64,000 bases of DNA from Mixta theicola (GTDB lineage: Bacteria; Pseudomonadota; Gammaproteobacteria; Enterobacterales; Enterobacteriaceae). Each line of letters opens with the position of its first letter. The first letter of the stretch is position 1. The stretch lies in the NCBI RefSeq assembly GCF_002895925.1, contig NZ_NWUO01000004.1:186001-250000 (forward strand). Reading direction: 5' to 3'. The notes beneath the pieces were generated by a model, which had not been told where the DNA came from, searched no databases, and saw only the letters and a list, made by a program, of their open reading frames with translations. Made by a program: the position numbers and the translations under genes. Below are positions 38,848 through 47,962 of the stretch, one piece after another.

Positions 38848-39240
38848 TTACCATTTTTTCCCAAGCAGGCGATCGATGCTGTAAGCGCCAGGACCGCTGA
38901 TCCCCAGCAGCAGCAGGCCGCCTGCGATCGACAGATTTTTCATAAACATAATTGAGTTAACGCCTTCAGCGAAATTGCTGTGGAACAGAAAAGCGGTCAG
39001 CAGCGTAAAGACAGCGGTAAACAGCGCGGTAAAACGCGTCAGGAAGCCGAACAGGATCGCCAACCCGCCGCCCAGCTCAAGCAATATCACCAGCGGCAGA
39101 ATAAACGCCGGAACGCCCATTGCCTGCATATAATGCGCGGTTCCGTCATAGCCGGTAATTTTGCCCCAGCCAGAAACGATAAACAGGATCGGCAGTAAAA
39201 TACGCGCCGCCAACAGGCCAATATCTTCGAATTTTTTCAT
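38848..39240 (-). CDS. yqjF: YqjF, DoxX family membrane protein
   Basis: 130 residues with four transmembrane helices typical of DoxX (GLLAARILLPILFIVSGWGKI start, ELGGGLAILFGFLTRFTAL). In E. coli the yqjF promoter is activated by YhaJ in the presence of nitrotoluene breakdown products or quinones. Physiological function is not established. Confidence 0.92.
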   Translation of the reverse strand: MKKFEDIGLLAARILLPILFIVSGWGKITGYDGTAHYMQAMGVPAFILPLVILLELGGGLAILFGFLTRFTALFTAVFTLLTAFLFHSNFAEGVNSIMFMKNLSIAGGLLLLGISGPGAYSIDRLLGKKW

Positions 39241-39410
39241 GGTTTTCCCCAGTGCTGTTTTGCCCCAGGCGAAAGACGCCTGAGCGGTTAAATAGCGTGA
39301 TTGCAGGCGATTAGTCGCTGCTCTCGGTAACTGAGGAGGATAATAAGTGGGCGAGGGAAGTTTTGTAAGCGAGATAAACTGTCAAAGTAGTTCAGGAAAA
39401 TTGATATAGA

Positions 39411-39440
39411 TTGCCTGCGCGATACGCAGGCAATCAGAGG
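39411..39440 (-). terminator. Terminator downstream of yqjD-yqjE-yqjK
   Basis: A 9-bp stem TTGCCTGCG / CGCAGGCAA with a 5-base loop, about 12 bases past the yqjK stop and followed on the minus strand by TCTATATCAATTTT. The rest of 39241-39410 has no gene and probably carries the yqjF promoter. Confidence 0.6.
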
Positions 39441-39445
39441 AGGCG

Positions 39446-39733
39446 CTAATTCCTGTGCGGCAGATTCGCTTTTATCAGCCGCCAGGTACTCCATGCACCC
39501 AGACCGCGCTTCGCCCAACGCATCAAAAAGTTGGGATTGCGCACCGACCAGATCGCTAACGCGCTGCTACCGATAGCCAGATAGCTACGCAGACTAAGCA
39601 GCGTCATCCAACCGCGATCGTAACGGGCGGTTTCCAACAGCCATTCCCGACGCGCCATACTAAGATCGAGGCGCTGCTGGTGAATAGTGATTAACAGATC
39701 CGCTTTACGTTGTTCACGGTCAGCACGATTCAT
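39446..39733 (-). CDS. yqjK: YqjK-like small protein
   Basis: 95 residues with a basic N-terminus and one hydrophobic segment near the middle (SYLAIGSSALAIWSV). Position after yqjE, with a 4-base overlap, and general pattern match E. coli YqjK, a stress-responsive small protein of unknown role. Confidence 0.85.
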   Translation of the reverse strand: MNRADREQRKADLLITIHQQRLDLSMARREWLLETARYDRGWMTLLSLRSYLAIGSSALAIWSVRNPNFLMRWAKRGLGAWSTWRLIKANLPHRN

Positions 39734-40128
39734 GGGTGACGGTCCTCCAGCATTTGACGATCGGAGGAGAGCTCTTTCCGCGTATGGTGAAGCAGCGTGG
39801 ATTTACGTGACTTACGCAGCGTCCAAAGGCCAAAAATAAGCGCCAGCACAAACAGCACGGCAGTAGTAATGCCAATGGCTGTCAGGCGATACTGCGCATC
39901 AACCGCCCAGATAATTAATACCATCAGGCTCATCAGGCCAAACGCGGTGAACAGCATCGTCAGGCCAATCATCAACAGCATCTGTATCAGATTAGCCTTT
40001 TCCTCTTCCAGCTCGACCACAGCAAGGCGCACACGGGTTTCTACCATGCTAACCAGCGTTGTGACGAGACGCTGTCCGATGTTTATGACCCCTTTGCCTG
40101 GGCCGTGGCTCTGCTGAGAATCGGCCAT
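39730..40128 (-). CDS. yqjE: YqjE, phage holin superfamily III-type inner-membrane protein
   Basis: 132 residues with two central transmembrane helices (about 48-70 and 78-100) flanked by charged cytoplasmic ends (RLAVVELEEEKANL before; LRKSRKSTLL after). It belongs to the YqjE/holin-3 family. In E. coli it is co-transcribed with yqjD in stationary phase. Function is unknown; membrane-stress roles are proposed for the family. Confidence 0.88.
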   Translation of the reverse strand: MADSQQSHGPGKGVINIGQRLVTTLVSMVETRVRLAVVELEEEKANLIQMLLMIGLTMLFTAFGLMSLMVLIIWAVDAQYRLTAIGITTAVLFVLALIFGLWTLRKSRKSTLLHHTRKELSSDRQMLEDRHP

Positions 40129-40130
40129 AA

Positions 40131-40436
40131 TTAACGACGCGAAATCAGCATGCCGATGGCCAGCCCGATGGCTGCGCCAATACCTACGCCGTGCCAGGGA
40201 TTTTCACGCACATAATCATCGGCGTGGCTAACCGCTTCACGGGTGGTCTGTGACAGACGATCGCCGGTTTCACCGAGACGCAGGCGCGACTCATCCAGCG
40301 CGGCACGCGCTTTGCTACGCAACTTATCCAGTTCTGATTTTGATTTATCGGTGGAATGGCTAAGCACTTCTTCCAGCGTATCCGCCAGGTTCTTCAGTTC
40401 GGCGCGCAGGTGTTCTGACGTAGTATCTGTTGACAT
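40131..40436 (-). CDS. yqjD: YqjD, ElaB/YqjD/DUF883 ribosome-associated membrane-anchored protein
   Basis: 101 residues. A long charged helix is followed by a C-terminal transmembrane anchor with a glycine zipper (GVGIGAAIGLAIGMLISRR). E. coli YqjD binds ribosomes and tethers them to the inner membrane in stationary phase. It is the first gene of yqjD-yqjE-yqjK, with two bases between it and yqjE. Confidence 0.93.
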   Translation of the reverse strand: MSTDTTSEHLRAELKNLADTLEEVLSHSTDKSKSELDKLRSKARAALDESRLRLGETGDRLSQTTREAVSHADDYVRENPWHGVGIGAAIGLAIGMLISRR

Positions 40437-40477
40437 GAAACACTCCTTTATTCGCAGGCATGTACGCTGTAAATGGG

Positions 40478-40849
40478 TTACCAGGCAGCAGACTGAAGCG
40501 CTTTAAGCTCTTCACGCTCTTCCTGTAATTTTTGTTGGCGTTTAGCGATTTTTTTCTTATCGCCATCCTCCTCGGCATCTTTTAAATCTTGTTCTCGCTC
40601 TGCTACTTCCCGCTTTTTCGCGTTAATGTTTTCCTGATGAGCCGCTTTTAGCTTTTCATCAGTGCAGCTGGCGCGTACTTCCGTCAGAGCGCGTTCGAGG
40701 CCGTTCACCCGGCGTTGATTATCATGCTGTTTTGCATAGGCAATTTCTCGCTCAATATTTTTCTCTTTCTGCAAACAGAGTACGCCAGCGGCCTGGGTAA
40801 AGCCGGAAAGGGAAAAAAGAGCCAGAAAAAGCGAGGTGCGAAATTTCAT
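40478..40849 (-). CDS. yqjC: YqjC, periplasmic DUF1090 protein
   Basis: 123 residues from MKFRTSLFLALFSLSGFTQA, a Sec signal peptide cleaved near residue 20; the longer open frame upstream is not supported. The mature part is highly charged and coiled-coil-like (EREQDLKDAEEDGDKKK), with cysteines in VLCLQK and ASCTDEK likely to form a disulfide. In E. coli it is linked to acid stress; the mechanism is unknown. Confidence 0.9.
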   Translation of the reverse strand: MKFRTSLFLALFSLSGFTQAAGVLCLQKEKNIEREIAYAKQHDNQRRVNGLERALTEVRASCTDEKLKAAHQENINAKKREVAEREQDLKDAEEDGDKKKIAKRQQKLQEEREELKALQSAAW

Positions 40850-41033
40850 CCGATCATGACCTTCCATTGTTAAATTCAGCCGTTCCCTGTGAACGGTAAA
40901 GATGCAGCAGGTATGAGGCTGGCAGCCATGCCGCCTCATAACCTTTTGTAAGAATAGACACTCTTTACGGAAAGCTCAAAAGTGTTGCTGAAGAAAGCGT
41001 GTTCGGGAAGAGAAATCGCGCTACGCGGCGGGG

Positions 41034-41408
41034 TTAGCCAACGGATTGCGAACGCAGCGAGATTTTATTCAGCCAGCCGCTGCTGTTTTCCAGCTGGGCA
41101 ATATTAAAACCATGCGGCAGAATTTTAAGCAGGGCGCGCTGGGCCGCCAGGCTCTGCTCCTGCGACTCAAAGCGCAGTACCAGCGAGTCCTGTGCGGGCG
41201 TGATGCTTTTCACCTGAATGCCCTGCGCGTTAAGGCGCTGCCAGACATAAAAGCCATCCGGCAAACTAACGCCCTGTTCGGCAACGCGGATTTGCAGGGC
41301 ATTTTCATGGCGAAACAGCGCTGGCAGCAGGGCAAAGGTGATAATCGCCAACAACCCGACCAGCAGCCAGCGCAGCGGCTGGCGTAAAACAGGCTGTAAC
41401 CATTGCAT
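41034..41408 (-). CDS. mzrA: MzrA, modulator of EnvZ/OmpR
   Basis: 124 residues with one N-terminal transmembrane helix (about 13-32) and a periplasmic domain. E. coli MzrA binds the EnvZ sensor and raises OmpR phosphorylation, linking the Cpx response to porin control. Its ATG touches the end of yqjA, the conserved yqjA-mzrA operon. Confidence 0.9.
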   Translation of the reverse strand: MQWLQPVLRQPLRWLLVGLLAIITFALLPALFRHENALQIRVAEQGVSLPDGFYVWQRLNAQGIQVKSITPAQDSLVLRFESQEQSLAAQRALLKILPHGFNIAQLENSSGWLNKISLRSQSVG

Positions 41409-42085
41409 TATGGTTGACCTTTTTGCTTGCCGTTACCGTTCCGTTTGCGCCACAGCACCACCAACGATCCCACCAGGCCAACCACCAGCAGCACCAGCGG
41501 CAACAGCATCAGGCAGAACATCAGTTCATCTTCATAACGGCGGAAAATCGGCGTTTTACCCAGCGCAAAACCCATGACCGTCAGAATCAACACCCATATG
41601 AAGCCGCTCATCCAGTTAAAGAACTGAAAGCGGGTACTGCTCAGGCCGGAAAGGCCGGCGATGGTAGGCAGCAGCGTGCGTACGAAAGCGATAAAGCGGC
41701 CAATTAACAGCGCGGAGAGGCCGTGGCGATGAAACATTTGATGGGCCCGTTGATGATATTGCGCGGGCAAATGGGATAGCCAGTTTTGCACGGTGGGCGT
41801 ATTGCCCAGCCATCGTCCCTGAATATAGCTAACCCAGCAGCCAAGGCTGGCCGCGGTCGTCAGGATAAACAGGGTAAGCGGAAAATTCATGGTGCCTTTG
41901 GCAATCAGGACGCCGACCAGAATAAGCAGGCTATCGCCGGGAAGAAAGGCGGCGGGAAGCAGGCCATTCTCCAGAAACAAAATCATAAACAGTACGCCAT
42001 AAATTGCCCAGACCAGCGTCGGATCGGCCAGGGTCTCAAAATCTTGTTGCCATAATGCTTGCAACAGCGCTTTTAAAATATCCAT
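41408..42085 (-). CDS. yqjA: YqjA, DedA-family membrane protein
   Basis: 225 residues with the DedA pattern: [22 protein letters not shown] in the first re-entrant region, and [19 protein letters not shown] with the essential arginines in the second. DedA proteins maintain proton motive force and help recycle lipid carriers; E. coli YqjA is needed for alkaline pH tolerance. It is the first gene of the yqjA-mzrA operon. Confidence 0.94.
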   Translation of the reverse strand: MDILKALLQALWQQDFETLADPTLVWAIYGVLFMILFLENGLLPAAFLPGDSLLILVGVLIAKGTMNFPLTLFILTTAASLGCWVSYIQGRWLGNTPTVQNWLSHLPAQYHQRAHQMFHRHGLSALLIGRFIAFVRTLLPTIAGLSGLSSTRFQFFNWMSGFIWVLILTVMGFALGKTPIFRRYEDELMFCLMLLPLVLLVVGLVGSLVVLWRKRNGNGKQKGQP

Positions 42086-42394
42086 TCATTATTCCTGAAC
42101 TTCATTGTTAACACTGGCTCATCAATAAAGAGGCCGGGAGGGCAGGCTGGCAGTTTTTGTTAATTGTAGTCGCCGCTACCGCAGGCCGGGCGATCGTCTT
42201 TTGCCTGTATGGGCTGTAAAAACGATGCATTCTTCTTTCCCGCCGCGAAAGGGTAAGAAAAGGCAGATAACTGTAACAAAATCCACCTTTACGAGACAGG
42301 GAAAGTTACTTCTGACTGAGAGTTTTACCGTTGAAAATCATTAGCAGAAAGGAGCTTTACACTGGCTGACACTAAAGTAACTTAGCTGACTTTA
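42086..42394. other. Intergenic region between yqjA and exuR, possible small RNA on the plus strand
   Basis: About 310 bases with no open frame I can support. The left part must contain the yqjA promoter reading leftwards. On the plus strand the region ends in a terminator-quality hairpin (42395-42426) although no plus-strand gene lies upstream. This makes an unannotated plus-strand transcript possible, but I cannot define its promoter. Confidence 0.35.
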
Positions 42395-42426
42395 GACGCT
42401 TTGTTATCCAAAGCGTCCTTTTTTAG
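42395..42426 (+). terminator. Hairpin with plus-strand U-tract beside exuR
   Basis: A 9-bp stem GACGCTTTG / CAAAGCGTC with a 5-base loop, then CTTTTTT on the plus strand. It could also end exuR transcripts on the minus strand, where the hairpin is followed only by TAAAGTC. The polarity favours plus. Confidence 0.65.
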
Positions 42427-43193
42427 CGGGAAGAAGAGGTATTGGGCAGGATAACCGGGTTTTCAGCAAACATGTAACGGTCAACGTTGAATTCAAAATC
42501 GTCGGTCGTGGCGTTAAATAACATCTGACGGGTATTTTCCAGATGTTGCCACATCGCCAGCTTGGCGGCGGCCGGATCTTTGCGCATTAAGGCTTTCAGG
42601 ATCATATCGTGGTCGTTGCACCAGCTGCCGATGGCTCGCTCGTCAATGTGCTCATGCAGTTTCAGCCAGTAAGGGTTATGCATACGGTGCAGCCACATTT
42701 TCTCGACGATAGCCGCCAGCGCGCTGTTTTGCGTCGCCATGGCAATTTGTACGTGAAAGCGCATATCCCATTCGGAATCGCGGAAGTGATCTTCTTTGCG
42801 CGCCTCCTGCTGGATTTCCATCAGTTGCACAATGTCCTGTCGCGTGACGCGCGTAGCGGCGAATTCCGCCACGTTACTTTCAATAAGCTGACGCGCCTGT
42901 AACAGCTCGAAAGGGCCAAAATTAGCAAACTCCAGCTGGCTGTTAGTTATAACCCGCGGGTTTTGCTGGCTGGAAATAACATGAATACCGGAACCTTTGC
43001 GCACTTCGACGTAGCCTTCCACCTCCAGCATAATAATCGCCTCACGCACGACGGTGCGGCTGACCTGCATCTCTTCCGCTATCAGTCGTTCTGCAGGCAG
43101 CTTATCGCCTGGCTGATACTGACCGGTTTCAATGCGATTTTTTAACTCTGCGGCCAGCTGTTGATAAAGACGACGCGGTTCGCTGATTTCCAT
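42423..43193 (-). CDS. exuR: ExuR, GntR/FadR-family repressor of hexuronate genes
   Basis: 256 residues from [14 protein letters not shown], the E. coli start; the open frame runs 46 codons further upstream through an operator. The winged HTH lies at about 10-75 ([25 protein letters not shown]) and the FadR-type helical effector domain after it. In E. coli ExuR represses exuT, uxaCA, uxaB and itself, and is released by tagaturonate or galacturonate. Three shared operator motifs in this cluster support that here. Confidence 0.95.
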   Translation of the reverse strand: MEISEPRRLYQQLAAELKNRIETGQYQPGDKLPAERLIAEEMQVSRTVVREAIIMLEVEGYVEVRKGSGIHVISSQQNPRVITNSQLEFANFGPFELLQARQLIESNVAEFAATRVTRQDIVQLMEIQQEARKEDHFRDSEWDMRFHVQIAMATQNSALAAIVEKMWLHRMHNPYWLKLHEHIDERAIGSWCNDHDMILKALMRKDPAAAKLAMWQHLENTRQMLFNATTDDFEFNVDRYMFAENPVILPNTSSSR

Positions 43194-43221
43194 AGGTCTG
43201 TTCCCTGCAGATGGAGTCGGT

Positions 43222-43239
43222 AAGTTGTTATACCACTTA
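43222..43239 (-). promoter_or_regulatory. ExuR operator upstream of exuR
   Basis: Minus strand TAAGTGGTATAACAACTT, aligned with the sites at 44832 and 45012 (shared pattern AA-T-GGTAT-A-AA-TT). It is about 30 bases upstream of the exuR ATG, consistent with autorepression. Confidence 0.7.
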
Positions 43240-43322
43240 CCGCCGTTAAGGCCAATCACTGTGGCGATCGGGGGGATGGAAATGCGCAGTTCGTCAGCAA
43301 ACAAGCAGAAGGGAATAAAACA

Positions 43323-43346
43323 GGCGGGCATTCGCTGATGCCCGCC
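43323..43346 (-). terminator. Terminator of exuT
   Basis: A 9-bp stem GGCGGGCAT / ATGCCCGCC with a 6-base loop, followed on the minus strand by TGTTTTATTCCC. It lies between exuT and exuR, about 10 bases after the exuT stop. Confidence 0.75.
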
Positions 43347-43356
43347 CTGAGGGAAG

Positions 43357-44661
43357 CTAGCTGCGTACCGGCTCGGCGGCTGGTGCCGTCGGTGCTTGCT
43401 CCAGTTCGGCGGCCGGTTGGTTTTTCAGCACCGTCCAGATAACCACCGCGCCCAGCAGATCGAACACCGCCAGCGCGGCAAACAGCGGGCTGAAACCCAG
43501 CGTATCGGCCAGCGCGCCGACCACCAGCGCAAACATGGTGCTGGCGGTCCAGGCGGCCATGCCGGTCAGTCCGTTAGCCGTGGCGACTTCATTACGACCA
43601 AAAACATCAGAAGAGAGCGTAATCAGCGCGCCGGAAAGCGCCTGATGAGCAAAGCCGCCAACGCACAGCAGGCCAATCGCCACGTAAGGGCTGGTAAACA
43701 GGCCGATGGTGCCGGGAGCGATCATCAGGACCGCGCCCATCGTCACCACCAGCTTGCGTGAAACAATCAGGTTAACGCCAAACAGCCGTTGAAACAGCGG
43801 GGGCAGATAGCCGCCGACAATGCAGCCCAGATCGGCAAATAGCATCGGCATCCAGGCAAACATGGCGATCTCTTTCAGGTTAAAGCCGTAAACCTTAAAC
43901 ATAAACAGCGGGATCCAGGCATTGAAGGTGCCCCATGCCGGCTCCGCCAGAAAGCGAGGCAGGGCGATGCCCCAAAACTGGCGGTTACGCAGGATCTGAC
44001 CGGCGCTCATTTTCTTGCCGTTGTCGATCTGGTGGTGCGCTTCCTGACCGGAAAGGATATAGGCGCGTTCTTCATCGCTGAGTTTTTTCTGCTGTTTAGG
44101 GTGCTTATAAAACACCAGCCAGCAAAGCGCCCAGATCATGCTGAGTACACCGGTAATGATAAACGCCATTTGCCAGCTGTGGGCGACGATGGCCCATACC
44201 ACCAGCGGCGGCGCGACCATCGCGCCAATAGAGGAACCGACGTTAAAATAGCCCACCGCAACGGAGCGCTCTTTGGCCGGAAACCATTCACTGCTGGCCT
44301 TCAGACCGGCGGGGATCATGGCCGCTTCGGCGGCGCCGACGGCAGCGCGCGCAATCGCCAGCCCGCCCCAGCTGCCCGCCAGCGCGGTTGCGGCACAGAA
44401 TATCGCCCACATAATCGCAAACACCGCATAGCCAATTTTAGTGCCGAGGACGTCAAGAATATAACCGGCCACCGGCTGCATAACGGTATAGCAGGCGGAG
44501 TAGGCGGCCACGATATAAGAGTATTGCTGGGTGGTGATATGCAGCTGTGCTTCAAGAGTCGGCGCGGCTACGGCAATGGCGTTACGCGTCAGGTAACCCA
44601 GCACGGTACCGATGGTCACCAGACCGATCATATACCAGCGTAGCCCTTTTATTTTACGCAT
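43357..44661 (-). CDS. exuT: ExuT, hexuronate transporter (MFS, ACS family)
   Basis: 434 residues with twelve predicted transmembrane helices. It begins [33 protein letters not shown]-like as in E. coli ExuT, with the anion-cation symporter family signature ([27 protein letters not shown]) between helices 4 and 5. It imports galacturonate and glucuronate with protons. It is divergent from uxaCBA. Confidence 0.95.
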   Translation of the reverse strand: MRKIKGLRWYMIGLVTIGTVLGYLTRNAIAVAAPTLEAQLHITTQQYSYIVAAYSACYTVMQPVAGYILDVLGTKIGYAVFAIMWAIFCAATALAGSWGGLAIARAAVGAAEAAMIPAGLKASSEWFPAKERSVAVGYFNVGSSIGAMVAPPLVVWAIVAHSWQMAFIITGVLSMIWALCWLVFYKHPKQQKKLSDEERAYILSGQEAHHQIDNGKKMSAGQILRNRQFWGIALPRFLAEPAWGTFNAWIPLFMFKVYGFNLKEIAMFAWMPMLFADLGCIVGGYLPPLFQRLFGVNLIVSRKLVVTMGAVLMIAPGTIGLFTSPYVAIGLLCVGGFAHQALSGALITLSSDVFGRNEVATANGLTGMAAWTASTMFALVVGALADTLGFSPLFAALAVFDLLGAVVIWTVLKNQPAAELEQAPTAPAAEPVRS

Positions 44662-44831
44662 GTCATACCTCTTCCAGTTCTGTTGGCGGCCGTGCCGCTG
44701 TTTTTTATTGCGGGTCTGTCGCAGTCAACTGCGAACAGAAAGCATCCGGGAGCAAAACCCTGCCTTTGCCCTTTTCCATTCCTTACCTGTGAAAGAAATT
44801 TCTGCTCATCAAAATCTGAACGGCAGACGAT

Positions 44832-44849
44832 AACTTGTCATACCGATTT
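44832..44849 (-). promoter_or_regulatory. ExuR operator on the exuT side
   Basis: Minus strand AAATCGGTATGACAAGTT, 17 of 18 positions compatible with the joint pattern of the three sites. It lies about 170 bases upstream of the exuT start, so exuT has a long leader or the site acts from a distal promoter. Confidence 0.7.
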
Positions 44850-45011
44850 AAAAGTTGAATGCCATCACAAAAACCATTTTTGTAATATGTGATACTTAAA
44901 ACCAAGGTAATTCAGGCGATTACCGGCTGGCAAGGCAGTTGACCGCCAAATAAGGGGCGCGAAGTTGTCTGGTTTGTGAGCTGTATCGCAAAATAATCAC
45001 TGCGGTTGCTT

Positions 45012-45029
45012 AAATTGGTATGATAACTT
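45012..45029 (+). promoter_or_regulatory. ExuR operator on the uxaC side
   Basis: AAATTGGTATGATAACTT, the closest of the three to the known enterobacterial ExuR/UxuR palindrome (AATTGGTATACCAATT type). It is about 50 bases before the uxaC ATG. The remaining sequence in 44662-45080 (about 420 bases) is AT-rich regulatory DNA; I see no gene in it. Confidence 0.78.
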
Positions 45030-45080
45030 TTCTGCCATCAGGTGAACGCATCGATAACGTTCATGTAAAAGGAGATCGGA

Positions 45081-46490
45081 ATGTCCCGTTTTATGACCGA
45101 AGATTTTTTGCTGGAGAGTGAGTTTTCCCGCCGCCTGTACCATGACTACGCGGCCGATCAACCGATCTTTGATTATCATTGCCACCTGCCGCCGCAGCAG
45201 ATTGCAGACAACTACCGCTTTAGCAACCTGTACGATGTCTGGCTGAAGGGCGATCACTATAAATGGCGTGCCATGCGCGCTAACGGCGTGCCGGAAGCGC
45301 TCTGTACCGGCGATGCCGACGACCGCGAGAAATTTAACGCCTGGGCGCGCACCGTTCCGCATACCATCGGCAATCCGCTCTACCACTGGACGCATCTTGA
45401 ACTGCGCCGCCCGTTTGGCATCACCAACGTGCTGCTGTCGGAAAAAACCGCCGATCGCATCTGGGATGAGTGTAATGCGCTATTGGCGCAGGATGACTTT
45501 AGCGCGCGCGGTATCATGCAGCAGATGAACGTGCGCATGGTGGGCACCACCGATGATCCGGTAGACAATTTACAGCATCATCAGCGTCTGGCGCAGGATG
45601 ACAGCTTTACCATTAAGGTGCTGCCGAGCTGGCGTCCTGACAAAGCGTTTAATATCGAAGCCGAAGGCTTTGCCGACTATATGCAGCAGCTTGGTGCGGT
45701 AGCAGATACCGATATTCGCCGCTTTGATGATTTACGCCGTGCGCTAAGCAAGCGCCTCGATCACTTTGCCGCGCACGGCTGTAAGGTTTCCGATCATGCG
45801 CTGGATGTGGTGCTGTTTGCCGAAGCGGACGATGCCACGCTGGATGAAATTCTGGCGCGTCGTCTCCAGGGAACCCGGCCTTCGGAACAGGAAATGGCGC
45901 AGTTTAAAACGGCGGTGCTGGTATGGCTGGGCGCAGAGTACGCCCGTCGCGGCTGGGTGCAGCAATATCATATCGGCGCGCTGCGCAATAATAACCGTCG
46001 TCAGCTGCAGCTGCTGGGGCCGGACGTAGGCTTCGATTCTATTAATGACCGTCCGCTGGCTGAACCACTGGCGCGCCTGCTCGATGCGCAAAACCGCAAT
46101 AATGCGCTGCCGAAAACCATTCTTTACTGCCTTAATCCGCGCGACAACGAAGTGCTGGCAACGATGGCCGGGAATTTCCAGGGCGAAGGCGAGCCGGGAA
46201 AAATGCAGTTTGGCTCCGCGTGGTGGTTTAACGATCAGCTGGACGGCATGCAGCGCCAGATGACCCAGCTGGCGCAGATCGGCCTGCTGAGCCGCTTTGT
46301 CGGCATGTTAACCGACAGCCGCAGCTTCCTTTCTTATACGCGCCATGAATATTTCCGTCGTCTGCTGTGCCAGATGATCGGTCGCTGGGTTGAAAACGGC
46401 GAAGCGCCTGCGGATATTGATTTGCTGGGCGGGATGGTGAAAAACATCTGCTTCAATAACGCCCGCGACTATTTTGGCATTGAGCTTTAA
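45081..46490 (+). CDS. uxaC: UxaC, glucuronate/galacturonate isomerase
   Basis: 469 residues, uronate isomerase family. The metal-ligand HxH is His33 and His35 in FDYHCHLPP. Other family blocks are [33 protein letters not shown], and the C-terminal [11 protein letters not shown]. It converts galacturonate to tagaturonate and glucuronate to fructuronate. It heads a uxaC-uxaB-uxaA operon; in E. coli uxaB is elsewhere. Confidence 0.97.
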   Translation: MSRFMTEDFLLESEFSRRLYHDYAADQPIFDYHCHLPPQQIADNYRFSNLYDVWLKGDHYKWRAMRANGVPEALCTGDADDREKFNAWARTVPHTIGNPLYHWTHLELRRPFGITNVLLSEKTADRIWDECNALLAQDDFSARGIMQQMNVRMVGTTDDPVDNLQHHQRLAQDDSFTIKVLPSWRPDKAFNIEAEGFADYMQQLGAVADTDIRRFDDLRRALSKRLDHFAAHGCKVSDHALDVVLFAEADDATLDEILARRLQGTRPSEQEMAQFKTAVLVWLGAEYARRGWVQQYHIGALRNNNRRQLQLLGPDVGFDSINDRPLAEPLARLLDAQNRNNALPKTILYCLNPRDNEVLATMAGNFQGEGEPGKMQFGSAWWFNDQLDGMQRQMTQLAQIGLLSRFVGMLTDSRSFLSYTRHEYFRRLLCQMIGRWVENGEAPADIDLLGGMVKNICFNNARDYFGIEL

Positions 46491-46504
46491 TCCGGAGAAA
46501 TTCC

Positions 46505-47950
46505 ATGCAAACGCTGAATCGCAAAAATTTTCCCGGAGCGCACTACCCCACCCGCATCATCCAGTTTGGCGAAGGTAATTTTCTGCGCGCGTTTATCGAC
46601 TGGCAGATCGATTTACTTAACGCCCATAGCGATCTGGATGCGGGCGTAACGGTTGTCAGGCCGGGCAGTCGTCAGGTCGATTATACGCTTAACCATCAGG
46701 ACGGGCTTTATACCGTGCTGCTCCGCGGGTTGAATGCGCAAGGGGAGGTGGTGAGCGAGCCACGCCTAATCCGCTCGGTGAACCGGGAAATTCAGCCGTA
46801 TCGGCAGTTTGACGACTTTATTGCGCTGGCGCAGGACGCGCATATTCGCTTTATGTTCTCCAATACCACCGAGGCGGGAATCGCCTTTAACGCCGACGAT
46901 CGGCTGGACGATCGGCCGGCACGCTCGTTTCCCGGCAAAGTGGCCCAGCTGCTATGGGCGCGCTGGCAGCATTTTTCCGGCGCGGCGGATAAGGGCTGGA
47001 TTATTCTGCCCTGCGAGCTGATCGATAATAACGGCGACGCGCTGCGTGAGCTGGTATTGCGCTATGCCGATTGCTGGCAGCTGCCGGCGGCGTTCAGCGC
47101 CTGGGTTAAGCAGCACAATATTTTCTGCAATACGCTGGTGGATCGCATCGTTCCCGGCTATCCGGCGGCAGAGGCTGAGGCGCTATTTACTGCGCTTGGC
47201 TATCGCGATCCGCTGCTGGTGGCGGGCGAGGTTTTTTACCAGTTCATTATTCAGGGACCGCAGCAGGTTGCCGATGAGCTACGGCTGTCGGCGCTGCCGC
47301 TTAATATCCGGCTGGTAGAGGATATTAAGCCGTGGAAAGCGCAAAAGGTGGCGATCCTTAACGGCGCGCATACGGCGATGGTGCCGGTGGCCTGGCTTTC
47401 CGGGCTGGATACCGTCGGCGAGGCGATGAACGATAACCGCATCGTACATTTTATCGACGCCATGCTGCGTGAAGAGATAATCCCAACGCTGGATCTGCCT
47501 GCTGACGATCTTCAGCGCTTTGCGGATGCGGTGCTGGGGCGTTTCCGTAACCCTTTTATCCGCCATCAGCTTTCGGCGATTGCGTTAAATAGCATGACTA
47601 AATTCCGCACGCGTCTGCTGCCGCAGCTGCTGACGGAATATCAGCAGAGCGGCCGGTGGGCAACGCGCATCACTTTTGCGCTGGCGGCGCTGATCGCTTA
47701 TTACCGCGGCGAGCGCAACGGCGAGCGTTATCCACTACAGGATGACGCGCAGTGGCTGGATCTTTTTGCCACGCTTTGGCCGCAGCAGGCGCAGGGCGCA
47801 ATCTCGCTGCAGCAGTTGGTTACTGCGGTGCTGAGCGATAAGCAGCACTGGCAGTGCGATCTCAGTCAGCAGCCTGGTCTGGTCGATGCCGTTACTCAAC
47901 ACCTGCAAAATATTACCGCTCACGGCATGCGGGCAGCATTACCACAATGA
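46505..47950 (+). CDS. uxaB: UxaB, tagaturonate reductase (altronate oxidoreductase)
   Basis: 481 residues of the mannitol dehydrogenase family. The NAD-binding start is [14 protein letters not shown], and the catalytic region contains [20 protein letters not shown] with the conserved Lys, Asn and His. It reduces tagaturonate to altronate with NADH. It lies 14 bases after uxaC and 12 before uxaA, so the three steps are encoded in reaction order. Confidence 0.96.
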   Translation: MQTLNRKNFPGAHYPTRIIQFGEGNFLRAFIDWQIDLLNAHSDLDAGVTVVRPGSRQVDYTLNHQDGLYTVLLRGLNAQGEVVSEPRLIRSVNREIQPYRQFDDFIALAQDAHIRFMFSNTTEAGIAFNADDRLDDRPARSFPGKVAQLLWARWQHFSGAADKGWIILPCELIDNNGDALRELVLRYADCWQLPAAFSAWVKQHNIFCNTLVDRIVPGYPAAEAEALFTALGYRDPLLVAGEVFYQFIIQGPQQVADELRLSALPLNIRLVEDIKPWKAQKVAILNGAHTAMVPVAWLSGLDTVGEAMNDNRIVHFIDAMLREEIIPTLDLPADDLQRFADAVLGRFRNPFIRHQLSAIALNSMTKFRTRLLPQLLTEYQQSGRWATRITFALAALIAYYRGERNGERYPLQDDAQWLDLFATLWPQQAQGAISLQQLVTAVLSDKQHWQCDLSQQPGLVDAVTQHLQNITAHGMRAALPQ

Positions 47951-47962
47951 GGAATACCGGCT

